NCBI GenBank assembly: GCA_027459485.1 | Contig: DAIDIG010000003.1 | Location: forward strand, 186,001 to 250,000 | Length of the DNA: 64,000 nt | Origin: Bdellovibrionales bacterium | GTDB taxonomy: Bacteria; Bdellovibrionota; Bdellovibrionia; Bdellovibrionales; UBA1609 | Reading direction: 5' to 3' | In this document: positions 29,964 through 38,523 of the stretch, piece by piece | Layout of the letters: the number at the start of each line of letters is the position of its first letter | Numbering within the stretch: the stretch's first letter is position 1 | Notes under the pieces: model-generated | What the model was told of the DNA's origin: nothing | The model's input: the letters and a program-made list of their open reading frames with translations, nothing else | Databases searched by the model: none | Made by a program: the position numbers and the translations under genes

Positions 29964-29992
29964 TTGACTGATTTAATTCGAGTCTTTAGTTT
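29964..29992 (+). promoter_or_regulatory. Probable sigma-70 promoter of the HU gene
   Basis: TTGACT at 29964-29969, a 17-base spacer and TAGTTT at 29987-29992 make a reasonable -35/-10 pair, about 45 bases before the TTG start of the HU gene. The -10 is a weaker match. The argS promoter should lie on the opposite strand of the same 120-base gap, where I see no clear match. Confidence 0.5.
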
Positions 29993-30040
29993 ACGAATCC
30001 CAACAGTTAAAAGAACTAACCCCTAACAAAGGACTGCGCC

Positions 30041-30340
30041 TTGAATAAAGCGGAACTCATCGAACGAGTAGCTAAAAAAGCGAAATTAACCAAAAGCCAA
30101 ACTGAAACGATCCTCGATGCGACAATTGATGCGATTCAAAAAGCTGTTTCGAGCGGTGAAGAAGTGAAAATCGTCGGCTTTGGTACGTTCGACCGCGCCT
30201 CACGCAAACAACGTAACGGCCGCAACCCAAAAACCGGCTCTACGATTGTTATCCCCGCTTCGCGCGTACCGCGATTTCGCCCGGGTAAAGAGTTTAAAGC
30301 TCTAGTCGAGCCGACCACTGAAACCAGCGCGACCGCCTGA
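30041..30340 (+). CDS. HU family DNA-binding protein
   Basis: 99 residues starting at TTG, with AAGGA eight bases upstream. The sequence is a clear HU/IHF: M-N-K-A-E-L-I-E-R-V-A, G-F-G-T-F-D-R-A, R-N-G-R-N-P-K-T-G, and the DNA-binding arm followed by R-F-R-P-G-K-E-F-K. A short Ala/Thr-rich tail ends it. Such proteins bend and compact DNA and assist replication and transcription. It cannot be assigned to HU alpha or beta by sequence alone. Confidence 0.95.
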   Translation: MNKAELIERVAKKAKLTKSQTETILDATIDAIQKAVSSGEEVKIVGFGTFDRASRKQRNGRNPKTGSTIVIPASRVPRFRPGKEFKALVEPTTETSATA

Positions 30341-30350
30341 TCGGCGCACT

Positions 30351-32108
30351 TCAGCGCATAATTGACGTTCGAATCATAGTTTCTTTCAACGACTCCGCCA
30401 ATCGAGCATCGTGGCGGAGTTGAGACTTAAGTTTTGCGTACTCGCGCCCAGAATCCGCCTTTTCTTGCCGACTCCGATTGACCTCCTTGCTTGTTTCGTC
30501 AATGTCTTTACGAAGGTCACGCAGCGAAATCCATTGCGTCGGGTGAAGGTAATTATTTCGAGATCGGTCGTTGATTCGCGAAAGTACCGGATTTCGTACG
30601 CGATTAAATTCCATCCTCCAGCCGTGGTAAAAAGATCGCCAGGCGCCCGTCGTCAGCGGCTGATTGACTGCCTCAGCTAACTTGGCAGTCACACTCGCCA
30701 TGTGATCGGCCGTCTTTATAAAACTGACCCGCTCGATGTTGTGTTCAAAAATCTCGTCTTTACGCTGCTGTCGAATTTTCTTCACCCAATCGGCTTGCGC
30801 CGTCCCGACATAGACGACACCATCCGCGGCTTTATCTTCACATTGCACATGATAACGGTAAATGCCCCACGGGATGTGCCAGTGGCCGAGATGAACGGAG
30901 CGGCCCTCAAGCGTTCGTACGATCCGTTCGGTAAAGACGCTCGGCCGCCCCAGCACGTATCCGCCGTCTGCCGAAAGATTAAGTTGAATAATATATTGAG
31001 GGCTCGCATCGGTTATAATCTGCAAAACTGGGTCTAAACTCCCGCTACCCGTTTTCTGCACTCGAACGTAGGTTGGCGGGTGAACAATCTTTGGCAAAAC
31101 AATTTTTGCGGGAGGGGTCAACGGCGCAGCAGCCTTTTCAATCGGCATTTCGGCCACCGGTTTCGGCGGCAGTGTCGACGGTGGCACTTGAGTGACCTTC
31201 GGCCTTTCCAAATGTAAGTTTTTTCGGTCCAGATAGGTTGAATACCAAAATACAAATCCCACAAACCCGACAATTGCCGCAATAGTGACAGCGGCGACTG
31301 CGGCCCGGCGCACAGGCGGCAGATCCAAAAAATATCGAAGCGGACCAATGCGAAAGCCGCTGATTGCTTTTTCGTACAGCCGATTTTTTGGCGCGGCCCG
31401 ACCCGGTCGAATCTTTTTTGTTGCGGTAACTTGCGGTTTAATTGGTGCGTCGGATTTCTTCGCCGAGGCGGTCACAGTGATGTCCGTGTTTGAGACTTCG
31501 GGCTTTTTAGCCGGCGCGAGATTCGCTCGCGTTGTTACCAACGTCGGCGCTTCTGCCAAATCGATTGGCGCGGGTGCTTCACTGGGTTCCCTCTGCGGCG
31601 GCAACTCGGGCGGAGTCATCACATCAGAGATGGATTTCGGCACAGGTACGGAAATCGGTCCGATGGTTCTTGTCACTTGTTCAGTGTCAAACAGGCGCTC
31701 TTTAATTTCGGGAACGGCCAAAATCTTATACCATTCCTTCAAACCCTCGCGCCAAATGTAGTCGGTTACCGTAACTTTGCCGTCTTTCAGTTTTCGAACT
31801 ATTTCGGTCGTAGTAAACGGGCCTTTTTGCCGGTACCCACCGCCTTCAGGTTTGCGGGCGAGCAGGACCCAAAGATCATCCTTTTTATGGCCTTTGTCTT
31901 TTTTATCGCGGGCCCCTGCAGCGTCTTTTTTTTCATCAATCGATTTCTGAAATTCGGCGAATGCTTTAAGTTCGCGCCATTGAGTATCGGTCTCGCGGTA
32001 CAATAAATCCCGTCCGTGCAGGCGGCCGGCACGGAGTTCCGCGAGAATGAAATCAGTATTCACAGGTCCGCGGGGTCGGCCTTTCTCTAAATAATACCAT
32101 ACGGACAA
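30351..32108 (-). CDS. GYF-domain membrane protein
   Basis: 585 residues from a TTG start with GGAGG seven bases upstream. Two GYF_2-like domains stand at the N terminus (W-Y-Y-L-E-K-G-R-P-R-G-P; then G-Y-R-Q-K-G-P-F-T-T-T-E-I). They are followed by a long Pro/Ala/Lys linker, a single membrane helix near residue 280 (A-A-V-T-I-A-A-I-V-G-F-V), and a 280-residue exported domain with a C-terminal charged helix. GYF_2 domains bind proline-rich peptides or lie in membrane-remodelling proteins. The domains on both faces of the membrane suggest a bridge or receptor. Function unknown. Confidence 0.85.
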   Translation of the reverse strand: MSVWYYLEKGRPRGPVNTDFILAELRAGRLHGRDLLYRETDTQWRELKAFAEFQKSIDEKKDAAGARDKKDKGHKKDDLWVLLARKPEGGGYRQKGPFTTTEIVRKLKDGKVTVTDYIWREGLKEWYKILAVPEIKERLFDTEQVTRTIGPISVPVPKSISDVMTPPELPPQREPSEAPAPIDLAEAPTLVTTRANLAPAKKPEVSNTDITVTASAKKSDAPIKPQVTATKKIRPGRAAPKNRLYEKAISGFRIGPLRYFLDLPPVRRAAVAAVTIAAIVGFVGFVFWYSTYLDRKNLHLERPKVTQVPPSTLPPKPVAEMPIEKAAAPLTPPAKIVLPKIVHPPTYVRVQKTGSGSLDPVLQIITDASPQYIIQLNLSADGGYVLGRPSVFTERIVRTLEGRSVHLGHWHIPWGIYRYHVQCEDKAADGVVYVGTAQADWVKKIRQQRKDEIFEHNIERVSFIKTADHMASVTAKLAEAVNQPLTTGAWRSFYHGWRMEFNRVRNPVLSRINDRSRNNYLHPTQWISLRDLRKDIDETSKEVNRSRQEKADSGREYAKLKSQLRHDARLAESLKETMIRTSIMR

Positions 32109-32192
32109 TCCATCGCCTCCTACGCCTTCTTGACTTAACCAGCCTATGCTCTTTTAATGTTGGAGTCCACTATCACCGAAAAGGCGCAAGAC

Positions 32193-33383
32193 ATGAAACA
32201 ACGTACGAAAATCAGCTTGGCGTTTTTGATTGGCCTCATCGCCGTCGGTATTCACGGCTATTTGACCGTCCACTTTTTTGATCTCAACTTTGGTTTGCTC
32301 GAAGGTTCGAGCATTTGCAACTTGAGCGCTAAGTTCAACTGCGACACCGTCACGGCAAGTTCGTTTGCTTCATTACTCGGCATTCCGATCGCTCTTTGGG
32401 GAGCTGTCACGAACGGTGCACTGGCGCTGCTACTTTTAGTCTGGCTACTCGGCTGGTCTGAAAATATCCCGCGCCTTGGCCGTTACACCTTATGGCTTTC
32501 CGGTTTCATCGCTGCCACTTCACTCGTGATGGGGTCGATCTCGACCTTCTACATTCGAAGTTTTTGCGTCTTTTGCATGTCCGAATATCTTATGTCGTTT
32601 CTGATTTTCGGCCTGATCTGGTCCGGCCAAGAGCCGTCGCGCCGGCCCGCCACACAATACGTCATCGACCTTTTTCGTGGAGCGAAAGGGTATCTCGGTT
32701 TGCTGGTTGCCATCCCTCTTGTGACATTTTTGGTTAACCGCTCGATTCTAGATCACTACGGCGCCACTCAATTGCCCGAATTAATCAACGAGAGCATCAT
32801 GGATTGGCAGTCAGCCCCGCAGGTTTCGTTATCCGTTCCACCACTGCTTGTATCCGGCAGTCCGCACCCATCAATGACTGTTGCCGAATTCGCAGATTTT
32901 CGTTGCCCGCATTGCCGTCATGCCGTTGGCCCGGTCGAAGCGTTTATGAACTCGCATCCCGACGTACAGTTGCAGTTTTATGCGTTCCCTCTTGACGGCA
33001 CGTGCAACGAGGCGAGCGGCGGAGGCGACGGGATCTCATGTTACCTCGCGCGTACGGTTTTCTGCGCCGAACAATTGAAAAAGCAGGGTTGGGCGCTTCA
33101 TCACTACATATATGATCATCAAATCGAGATCGATGGGAACCAAACCATGGGCTTCGCACAAGATGAAGTAAACGAGTTTTTGAAGCAACGCGGGATTGAC
33201 GAGCACCAGTTTGCAACCTGCGTGCAAAGCCCCAGCACCGACAGTGCCATTCGCGATGAGGCCCGCCTTGGTAATGAAGTCGGCGTAAAGGGCACACCGA
33301 CGTTTTTCGTGAATAACCGTATGCTCTCGCGCGGCAGCTTAATCCCGATTCTTGAGGCGGTTCATTCGCAGCTGACTAAATAA
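32193..33383 (+). CDS. VKOR-DsbA fusion, thiol-disulfide oxidoreductase
   Basis: 396 residues from the ATG preceded by AAAAGGCG; another ATG 12 codons upstream is possible. Residues 1-160 are a vitamin K epoxide reductase-like membrane domain with loop Cys 42 and Cys 50 and the C-V-F-C redox motif at 125-128. After one more membrane helix, residues 220-396 form a DsbA-like thioredoxin domain with C-P-H-C at 238-241 and G-T-P-T-F-F with the cis-Pro. This single chain can oxidise periplasmic proteins and pass electrons to quinone, replacing DsbA/DsbB. Confidence 0.92.
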   Translation: MKQRTKISLAFLIGLIAVGIHGYLTVHFFDLNFGLLEGSSICNLSAKFNCDTVTASSFASLLGIPIALWGAVTNGALALLLLVWLLGWSENIPRLGRYTLWLSGFIAATSLVMGSISTFYIRSFCVFCMSEYLMSFLIFGLIWSGQEPSRRPATQYVIDLFRGAKGYLGLLVAIPLVTFLVNRSILDHYGATQLPELINESIMDWQSAPQVSLSVPPLLVSGSPHPSMTVAEFADFRCPHCRHAVGPVEAFMNSHPDVQLQFYAFPLDGTCNEASGGGDGISCYLARTVFCAEQLKKQGWALHHYIYDHQIEIDGNQTMGFAQDEVNEFLKQRGIDEHQFATCVQSPSTDSAIRDEARLGNEVGVKGTPTFFVNNRMLSRGSLIPILEAVHSQLTK

Positions 33384-33954
33384 ATTTGCTTAGTGATTCA
33401 AAAAGATGATTACTGAAATCATTGAAGACGCGCCAACAAACAGTCGGCAAACCGTGACTCATATCCAGTAAAAAGCCCAGCAGTAAAATCGCCAAAACGA
33501 CGTATACTGTGCTTCGCACCACCCACACAGTTGAACGCAAATCACGCACAATCTCGTCGCGACTCAAACGCTCAACTATTTTGAGAGTCATTTTCAGTTC
33601 TTCGAAGTGATGAACGGCATGATCTAAAATTTCTTGTTGCTTAGCCATCGGCAGCGAACTCAAGTTCGGAAAACTTCGCTTTAACCGAACCGCGTTGATT
33701 AAGTCTTTGGCGTGGACGACATGCGGCTTCGCCCGGTTAACCAAAGTAGGGAACATTGTTTTGCCGGCCATGAAATCGTCGAGTATCTCACTCGCCGCCT
33801 CATATTGGCCTTCAACGACCTCCGCGAGCACCACTCGCCGTAAAGATGCATCTTTGCCGGCTTGACGCGCCTTAAGCTTCGTCTTCAACTGATCTTGAAG
33901 CGCTTGAGTGCGTGCCTCTTCAAGTTTGCGAAAGTCGATTTTCTTTTCACCCAT
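33376..33954 (-). CDS. Predicted membrane protein, unknown function
   Basis: 192 residues. A charged helical first 130 residues is followed by one hydrophobic segment (V-Y-V-V-L-A-I-L-L-L-G-F-L-L-D) near residue 155 and a short tail, so it is tail-anchored in type. An AGGTAAG precedes the ATG. It converges with the VKOR fusion, with an eight-base overlap of stop ends. I do not recognise the family. Confidence 0.75.
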   Translation of the reverse strand: MGEKKIDFRKLEEARTQALQDQLKTKLKARQAGKDASLRRVVLAEVVEGQYEAASEILDDFMAGKTMFPTLVNRAKPHVVHAKDLINAVRLKRSFPNLSSLPMAKQQEILDHAVHHFEELKMTLKIVERLSRDEIVRDLRSTVWVVRSTVYVVLAILLLGFLLDMSHGLPTVCWRVFNDFSNHLFESLSKFI

Positions 33955-34071
33955 ATCTTACCTATCGGCAGACCTACGTCCGGATTGAATATTGACGCAC
34001 AATTTAATACCCGTTTTTTTGACAGAATTTGTCTAAATCTGAGACACTTTTTTATGGGGGGGGCCGTAAAA

Positions 34072-35268
34072 ATGAAAGAAGAAGAAACGATCAAAACCTC
34101 GCTGGACCTTGATTTTGCCGGAGACGATTTCGTGATCGACAGTTCGCTCCCCAAGACTCCGGACCAAATGCCAGATGCGCTCGATTTTTCAGCCCTCCCC
34201 GAATCGGCCTTGCGATCGAACGCGCTCGAATCGGTTTTGCAACAAAATGAAGATTTGATGTCACGACTATCGGTTTCGCTGCGACGAATTTCCTTTCTCG
34301 AGGGCAAGGTAAAAGACGTTGCGACCGAAGCCGAAAAGCATCGCGAACGACACGATAATTTAAAGGACCAAATTCTTGTTTTGAAAGAACAGGCCAAAAG
34401 ACTCGCGGCTAAAAACGAAGCATTCACAGCCGAGCGCGCACGTCACGGGCAAATCGTTGATGAATTAAAGGAACAGGTCCGAATTCTCGAAGTGCGCTAT
34501 GCCGAACTCTTTCAAAGTCATCGTTCGAGTCGCCTCAAAGTGGATGAAGAACTCGGTCTCGCCGAACGCGAGACCAATCGATATCGCAAGTACCGCCAAA
34601 AAATTAAACTGGCTGTGCCGAATCTTCGACGAGAGCTCGAATCATTAAAAGTCCATCTTGGGCAGCGAGACGCGACTCTCGCTGACCTTCGTAAAAATTT
34701 AAACGAAACAACACAGTACATTACGGAACAAGGCCAGATTCACAAACGAGAACTCCGTGAGTTGACCGAAGCTTACGAAGCGAAATTGAAAGCAGCTACA
34801 TTTGGCAATCAAACCCTCGCTGAGCAAAATAAATTGCTTGAAGAGCGGGTCAAACAATTTGACCGCGTTCAGTCGGAGCGCTACCAGCTCGAAAACGAAC
34901 TCGTGGTGGCGAAGCGGCGTGAATCCGATGCCCGCGAAAATTTTGAAATCGAACTGCGCGAAATGCAAACGCAACTCGCCAAGTACCGCAATGAAAGCAA
35001 ACAACTCGCGGTCGAATTGCAATCCACATCCACCGCACGAGATGAAGCGAAATCGGCCTATGAGAATGAGCGTCGCCTCAACCAAAAGCTCAACGAGCAG
35101 GTCGAGTCGTTACAGGCTTTGTGGCAAGAACAGCAAACGAAAATCGAGAGTCTGACGGAGCAGAAGGCTTCTCTGCAGCGATTGAATCAAGAACTCAGCG
35201 TCGCGAGTAATAAGCAAAGACTGGAAATTCGCGAACTTCGCGAAAAATTAGAATCTACTCGAGCGTGA
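34072..35268 (+). CDS. Coiled-coil protein, possible homopolymer at the start
   Basis: 398 residues from the ATG at 34072. The first 60 residues are acidic; from residue 60 to the end almost all is charged coiled coil (heptads such as L-K-E-Q-V-R-I-L-E-V-R-Y-A-E-L). There is no signal or membrane segment, so it is probably cytoplasmic. A run of eight G (34056-34063) lies just upstream. A second in-frame ATG at 34054 ends in that run. If it is the true start the run is coding; if not, it serves as the ribosome-binding site. Its stop overlaps the STAS gene on the other strand. Confidence 0.8.
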   Translation: MKEEETIKTSLDLDFAGDDFVIDSSLPKTPDQMPDALDFSALPESALRSNALESVLQQNEDLMSRLSVSLRRISFLEGKVKDVATEAEKHRERHDNLKDQILVLKEQAKRLAAKNEAFTAERARHGQIVDELKEQVRILEVRYAELFQSHRSSRLKVDEELGLAERETNRYRKYRQKIKLAVPNLRRELESLKVHLGQRDATLADLRKNLNETTQYITEQGQIHKRELRELTEAYEAKLKAATFGNQTLAEQNKLLEERVKQFDRVQSERYQLENELVVAKRRESDARENFEIELREMQTQLAKYRNESKQLAVELQSTSTARDEAKSAYENERRLNQKLNEQVESLQALWQEQQTKIESLTEQKASLQRLNQELSVASNKQRLEIRELREKLESTRA

Positions 35269-35647
35269 GTTTGAGACCAAAAGGTCGTATGCGGCCGATG
35301 GCTTGAACTTCTCCGTTGGTACTGAACGCGCGTTCAGCATCCGTAATGTCCCTATAAATTTCGATACCATCCACTGGGCTAGACTCGAAAAGGCGCATAA
35401 ATTCAGTGCCGACGGAGCAGATCTTAAACCGCGCCCCATTCGATTTTGAAAGTTGCGATAAAAGTTCAAGAAATGGCGTTATCCCGCTCGAGCCGACAAA
35501 ACTAAGTTCGCGAAGGTTAAAAATAATTTTCTTTTCGACAAATTTTTTAAGGCACTGGTCCTTTAGCGAGTCAGCACTTTCAAAATCCATTTGGCCACTG
35601 AGGCTAACCACGAAAATACCGTCTCGATTTTCAACTTTGGCATCCAT
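35255..35647 (-). CDS. STAS-domain protein (anti-sigma factor antagonist type)
   Basis: 130 residues. The STAS signature is D-F-E-S-A-D-S-L, then F-N-L-R-E-L-S-F-V-G-S-S-G-I. The Ser pair in V-G-S-S-G is the usual phosphorylation site of SpoIIAA/RsbV-like proteins. GAGGAGGG precedes the ATG. Such proteins bind anti-sigma or partner-switching kinases. No RsbW-like kinase is in the window, so the partner is unknown. Confidence 0.85.
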   Translation of the reverse strand: MDAKVENRDGIFVVSLSGQMDFESADSLKDQCLKKFVEKKIIFNLRELSFVGSSGITPFLELLSQLSKSNGARFKICSVGTEFMRLFESSPVDGIEIYRDITDAERAFSTNGEVQAIGRIRPFGLKLTLE

Positions 35648-35761
35648 GTCACCCTCCTCTTCTATGCTATCTCCGTTTACGCGAAGAACGTAAGTCCAGA
35701 TTTGTTCGAGTGCGAATCGGCAGGGCTGCTCGTTGTGCCGCCGATTCGCTAACCTGTTGAT

Positions 35762-38458
35762 ATGCCGTCCGCGCGTTCTCTCATTTCCCCCCTCGCAATT
35801 GGTATTTATTTGGCTGTTATTTCGGCCGGCCTTTCAAATAGCTATTACAACAGCCGCCTGAGCGCTCGCCCAAACACATTTTTTAAGGCGCTCCAAGAAA
35901 TAGATCGGCAATCGATAGACGTCCGCTTTCGCTTGCGCGGTCCGCGCCCTGGCTCCCGCAACGTTGCCGTATTGGCCATTGATGATCGATCGGTCAGCAT
36001 CGTCGGCCGCTGGCCTTGGTCGAGAGCGACGATCGCGCGCGCGCTCGAAAATGCGTACAAGTTCGGCGCAAAAGTTATTGCTTCTGACGTCGTTTTCAGC
36101 GAACCGACCGATCGCCCCGAAGTGAGGCTGATCGAGAACCTTCGTAAAACAGCCCATCTACCCGACACTCTCAACGCACAAATTCAACAGGTGCTCGACA
36201 ATACCGACAACGACAAGGCCTATGCCGATTTTGTTCGTCGTCACCAGACCAATTTGATTTTGGGTAGCTTTTCAGAAAGCGAAGAAAACGATTTGCCGGG
36301 ATATACCAACGCCTGTTTTGATTCGCTTTACCAAAACTCTGAACTGGCCAAAGTCATCGCCGCTCAATATAAGCCGCTCGTCGTCATCGCGCAGAATGAA
36401 ATCGCGTTCCCCCCCGAATTCACTGCTTTGTACCAAGCGGCCCTCGATCAAATTCAAACCAAAATCCGTGCCGAATCGCCTATACCGAAAACAGCTATCG
36501 AGCAGTACCAACTTAAGAATAAAATCCTGAATACCGAAGCCGACTTTTGCCAATCGCAGTTTCTGAACCCATCAGCTGATGCGGTCGCTGAACAGCTGCG
36601 CGATCGCTGGTCACTCGTTAAGTCGACTATTGCCGGCCTCACCGCGCCGACCTTTCAAGATTGGGCGAGCACTTACATGATCGATACGCCTCAGAATGTA
36701 GTTCGAAATGCCGCTTTATGGGACTTCAACATTCCCGAGATCCAAGCGCAGAGCCAGAACACTGGATTTTTTAACACTCACCCCGACCCTGATGGAGTCA
36801 TTCGCAATCCACCCTTAATCATGCGCACCGGCACGCAATATCTCCCCTCGATTGCTCTGCAAGCTTATCTCACGGCGACTGGCAATCAGACCGATATCCG
36901 CGTCGGCCCCCTACCGCAAAAGTCAAAAATCGACGGAGCCAACATTGAAGGTGTCACGAATTTTTACATTTCAGACAGCGACGGTAATGATTTGTTTCAA
37001 ATTCCGGCCGACGCCAACGGCCGCATGCTCATTAATTATGCCGGCCCAAACCACATGTTCGCGCACGCCTCGATCGCCGATTTGCTCGATGACTCACTCG
37101 CTGATGTGACGGTGACCCAAAGAATATTCAAGCATGGCCGTTGGGTCTTGAATACGCGCTCCGTTAAAAAAGCGGATTTTTTTAAAAACAAAATTTTGTT
37201 TCTGGGCGCAACGGCTATCGGCATTTTCGATATGCGAAATACGCCTTTTGACGGCGACTTCCCTGGAGTAGAAACTCACGCCAATGTCGTCGACAATCTG
37301 ATACGCCACGACTTTTTAGCGCGCAGCCCGCGTGAATCTCGCGTCATGCCTTGGGTTGTTCTTGTCCTCGGCATAATAATGGCAGTGGCGCTCTCGCAGT
37401 TCGGCGCATTGGCCGGGCTTCTCATGACGACACTCGTGCTCGGTGTTTTATTGCTGATCGACCGGCAATATCTTTTCGGTAAAGGGGTGGTGACTTCGAT
37501 TATGCTCCCACTCGGCGAGGTGTTTCTATTGTACGTCGCGATGACGTTTTACAAATACGTGACCGAAGAACGTGCCAAAAGAGAATTGCGCGGAACATTT
37601 TCGAAATATGTTTCACCGGCAATTGTGAACGAGATTCTCAAAGATCCAAAAAATTTAGAGCTGGGCGGGCGCAAAGAACGAGTGACGACCTTTTTCTCGG
37701 ACGTGCGGGGTTTCACGACCATTTCTGAACGGCTCGACCCACGCGCTTTGAGCGACCTGCTCAATAGCTATCTGACTCCGATGACGGAACTCGTGTTTCA
37801 AAATATGGGCACACTCGACAAATACATGGGCGATGCCATTATGGCATTCTTCGGAGCCCCGATTCATTATCCCGATCACGCCAAATACGCATGCCGATGC
37901 GCCCTTCAAAGTCTCGAAAAACTCGCTGAACTACGCGCCGAATACCAAAAAAAGGGGCTTCCACTTATTGATATAGGGATCGGTCTCAATACAGGCGAAT
38001 GCAGTGTAGGCAACATGGGTTCGCAAACGGTGCGAAATTACACGGTGATGGGCGACCCTGTGAACTTGGCTTCTCGCCTCGAAGGCATCAACAAAACCTA
38101 CGGCACGCATATTATTATCAGCGAATATACGCATGCCGAAGTCAAAGGTGACTTTATTTGCCGTGAAGTCGATTGGGTACGGGTGAAGGGCAAACTCCAA
38201 CCTGTCAAAATCTACGAACTTCTCACGGAGCGCGATCGAGTGGAAAACAACGTTATCGAAATGGCTAAATATTTTAGCGAAGGCTACGAGCTCTACCATC
38301 AGCGCAAGTTCGACGGGGCCATCGCTTACTTTCAAAAGGCAATTGACCGTCACCCGGGCGATTCCACCGCGCGCATTTATATCGAGCGGTGCCAAGAGTT
38401 CATAAGCAAGCCGCCGCCGGATGATTGGGACGGCGTTTACACCATGAAAACAAAGTAA
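35762..38458 (+). CDS. CHASE2-adenylate/guanylate cyclase
   Basis: 898 residues. After an N-terminal membrane helix there is a long CHASE2 sensor in the periplasm (V-A-V-L-A-I-D-D-R-S-V; G-F-F-N-T-H-P-D-P-D-G-V). Membrane helices follow near residue 530, then a class III cyclase domain with T-T-F-F-S-D-V-R-G-F-T-T-I and G-D-A-I-M-A-F-F-G. Finally there are two or so TPR-like helices at the C terminus (K-F-D-G-A-I-A-Y-F-Q-K-A). It likely makes cAMP (or cGMP) in response to an outside signal. The cNMP-binding protein at 21654 is a candidate partner; the link is inference. Confidence 0.92.
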   Translation: MPSARSLISPLAIGIYLAVISAGLSNSYYNSRLSARPNTFFKALQEIDRQSIDVRFRLRGPRPGSRNVAVLAIDDRSVSIVGRWPWSRATIARALENAYKFGAKVIASDVVFSEPTDRPEVRLIENLRKTAHLPDTLNAQIQQVLDNTDNDKAYADFVRRHQTNLILGSFSESEENDLPGYTNACFDSLYQNSELAKVIAAQYKPLVVIAQNEIAFPPEFTALYQAALDQIQTKIRAESPIPKTAIEQYQLKNKILNTEADFCQSQFLNPSADAVAEQLRDRWSLVKSTIAGLTAPTFQDWASTYMIDTPQNVVRNAALWDFNIPEIQAQSQNTGFFNTHPDPDGVIRNPPLIMRTGTQYLPSIALQAYLTATGNQTDIRVGPLPQKSKIDGANIEGVTNFYISDSDGNDLFQIPADANGRMLINYAGPNHMFAHASIADLLDDSLADVTVTQRIFKHGRWVLNTRSVKKADFFKNKILFLGATAIGIFDMRNTPFDGDFPGVETHANVVDNLIRHDFLARSPRESRVMPWVVLVLGIIMAVALSQFGALAGLLMTTLVLGVLLLIDRQYLFGKGVVTSIMLPLGEVFLLYVAMTFYKYVTEERAKRELRGTFSKYVSPAIVNEILKDPKNLELGGRKERVTTFFSDVRGFTTISERLDPRALSDLLNSYLTPMTELVFQNMGTLDKYMGDAIMAFFGAPIHYPDHAKYACRCALQSLEKLAELRAEYQKKGLPLIDIGIGLNTGECSVGNMGSQTVRNYTVMGDPVNLASRLEGINKTYGTHIIISEYTHAEVKGDFICREVDWVRVKGKLQPVKIYELLTERDRVENNVIEMAKYFSEGYELYHQRKFDGAIAYFQKAIDRHPGDSTARIYIERCQEFISKPPPDDWDGVYTMKTK

Positions 38459-38523
38459 AAAATGTACGCCCAAACGCCGATTTTTCGTTGAGTGCCCCGG
38501 GGTTGTCGGCCAAGATCTAGGGT

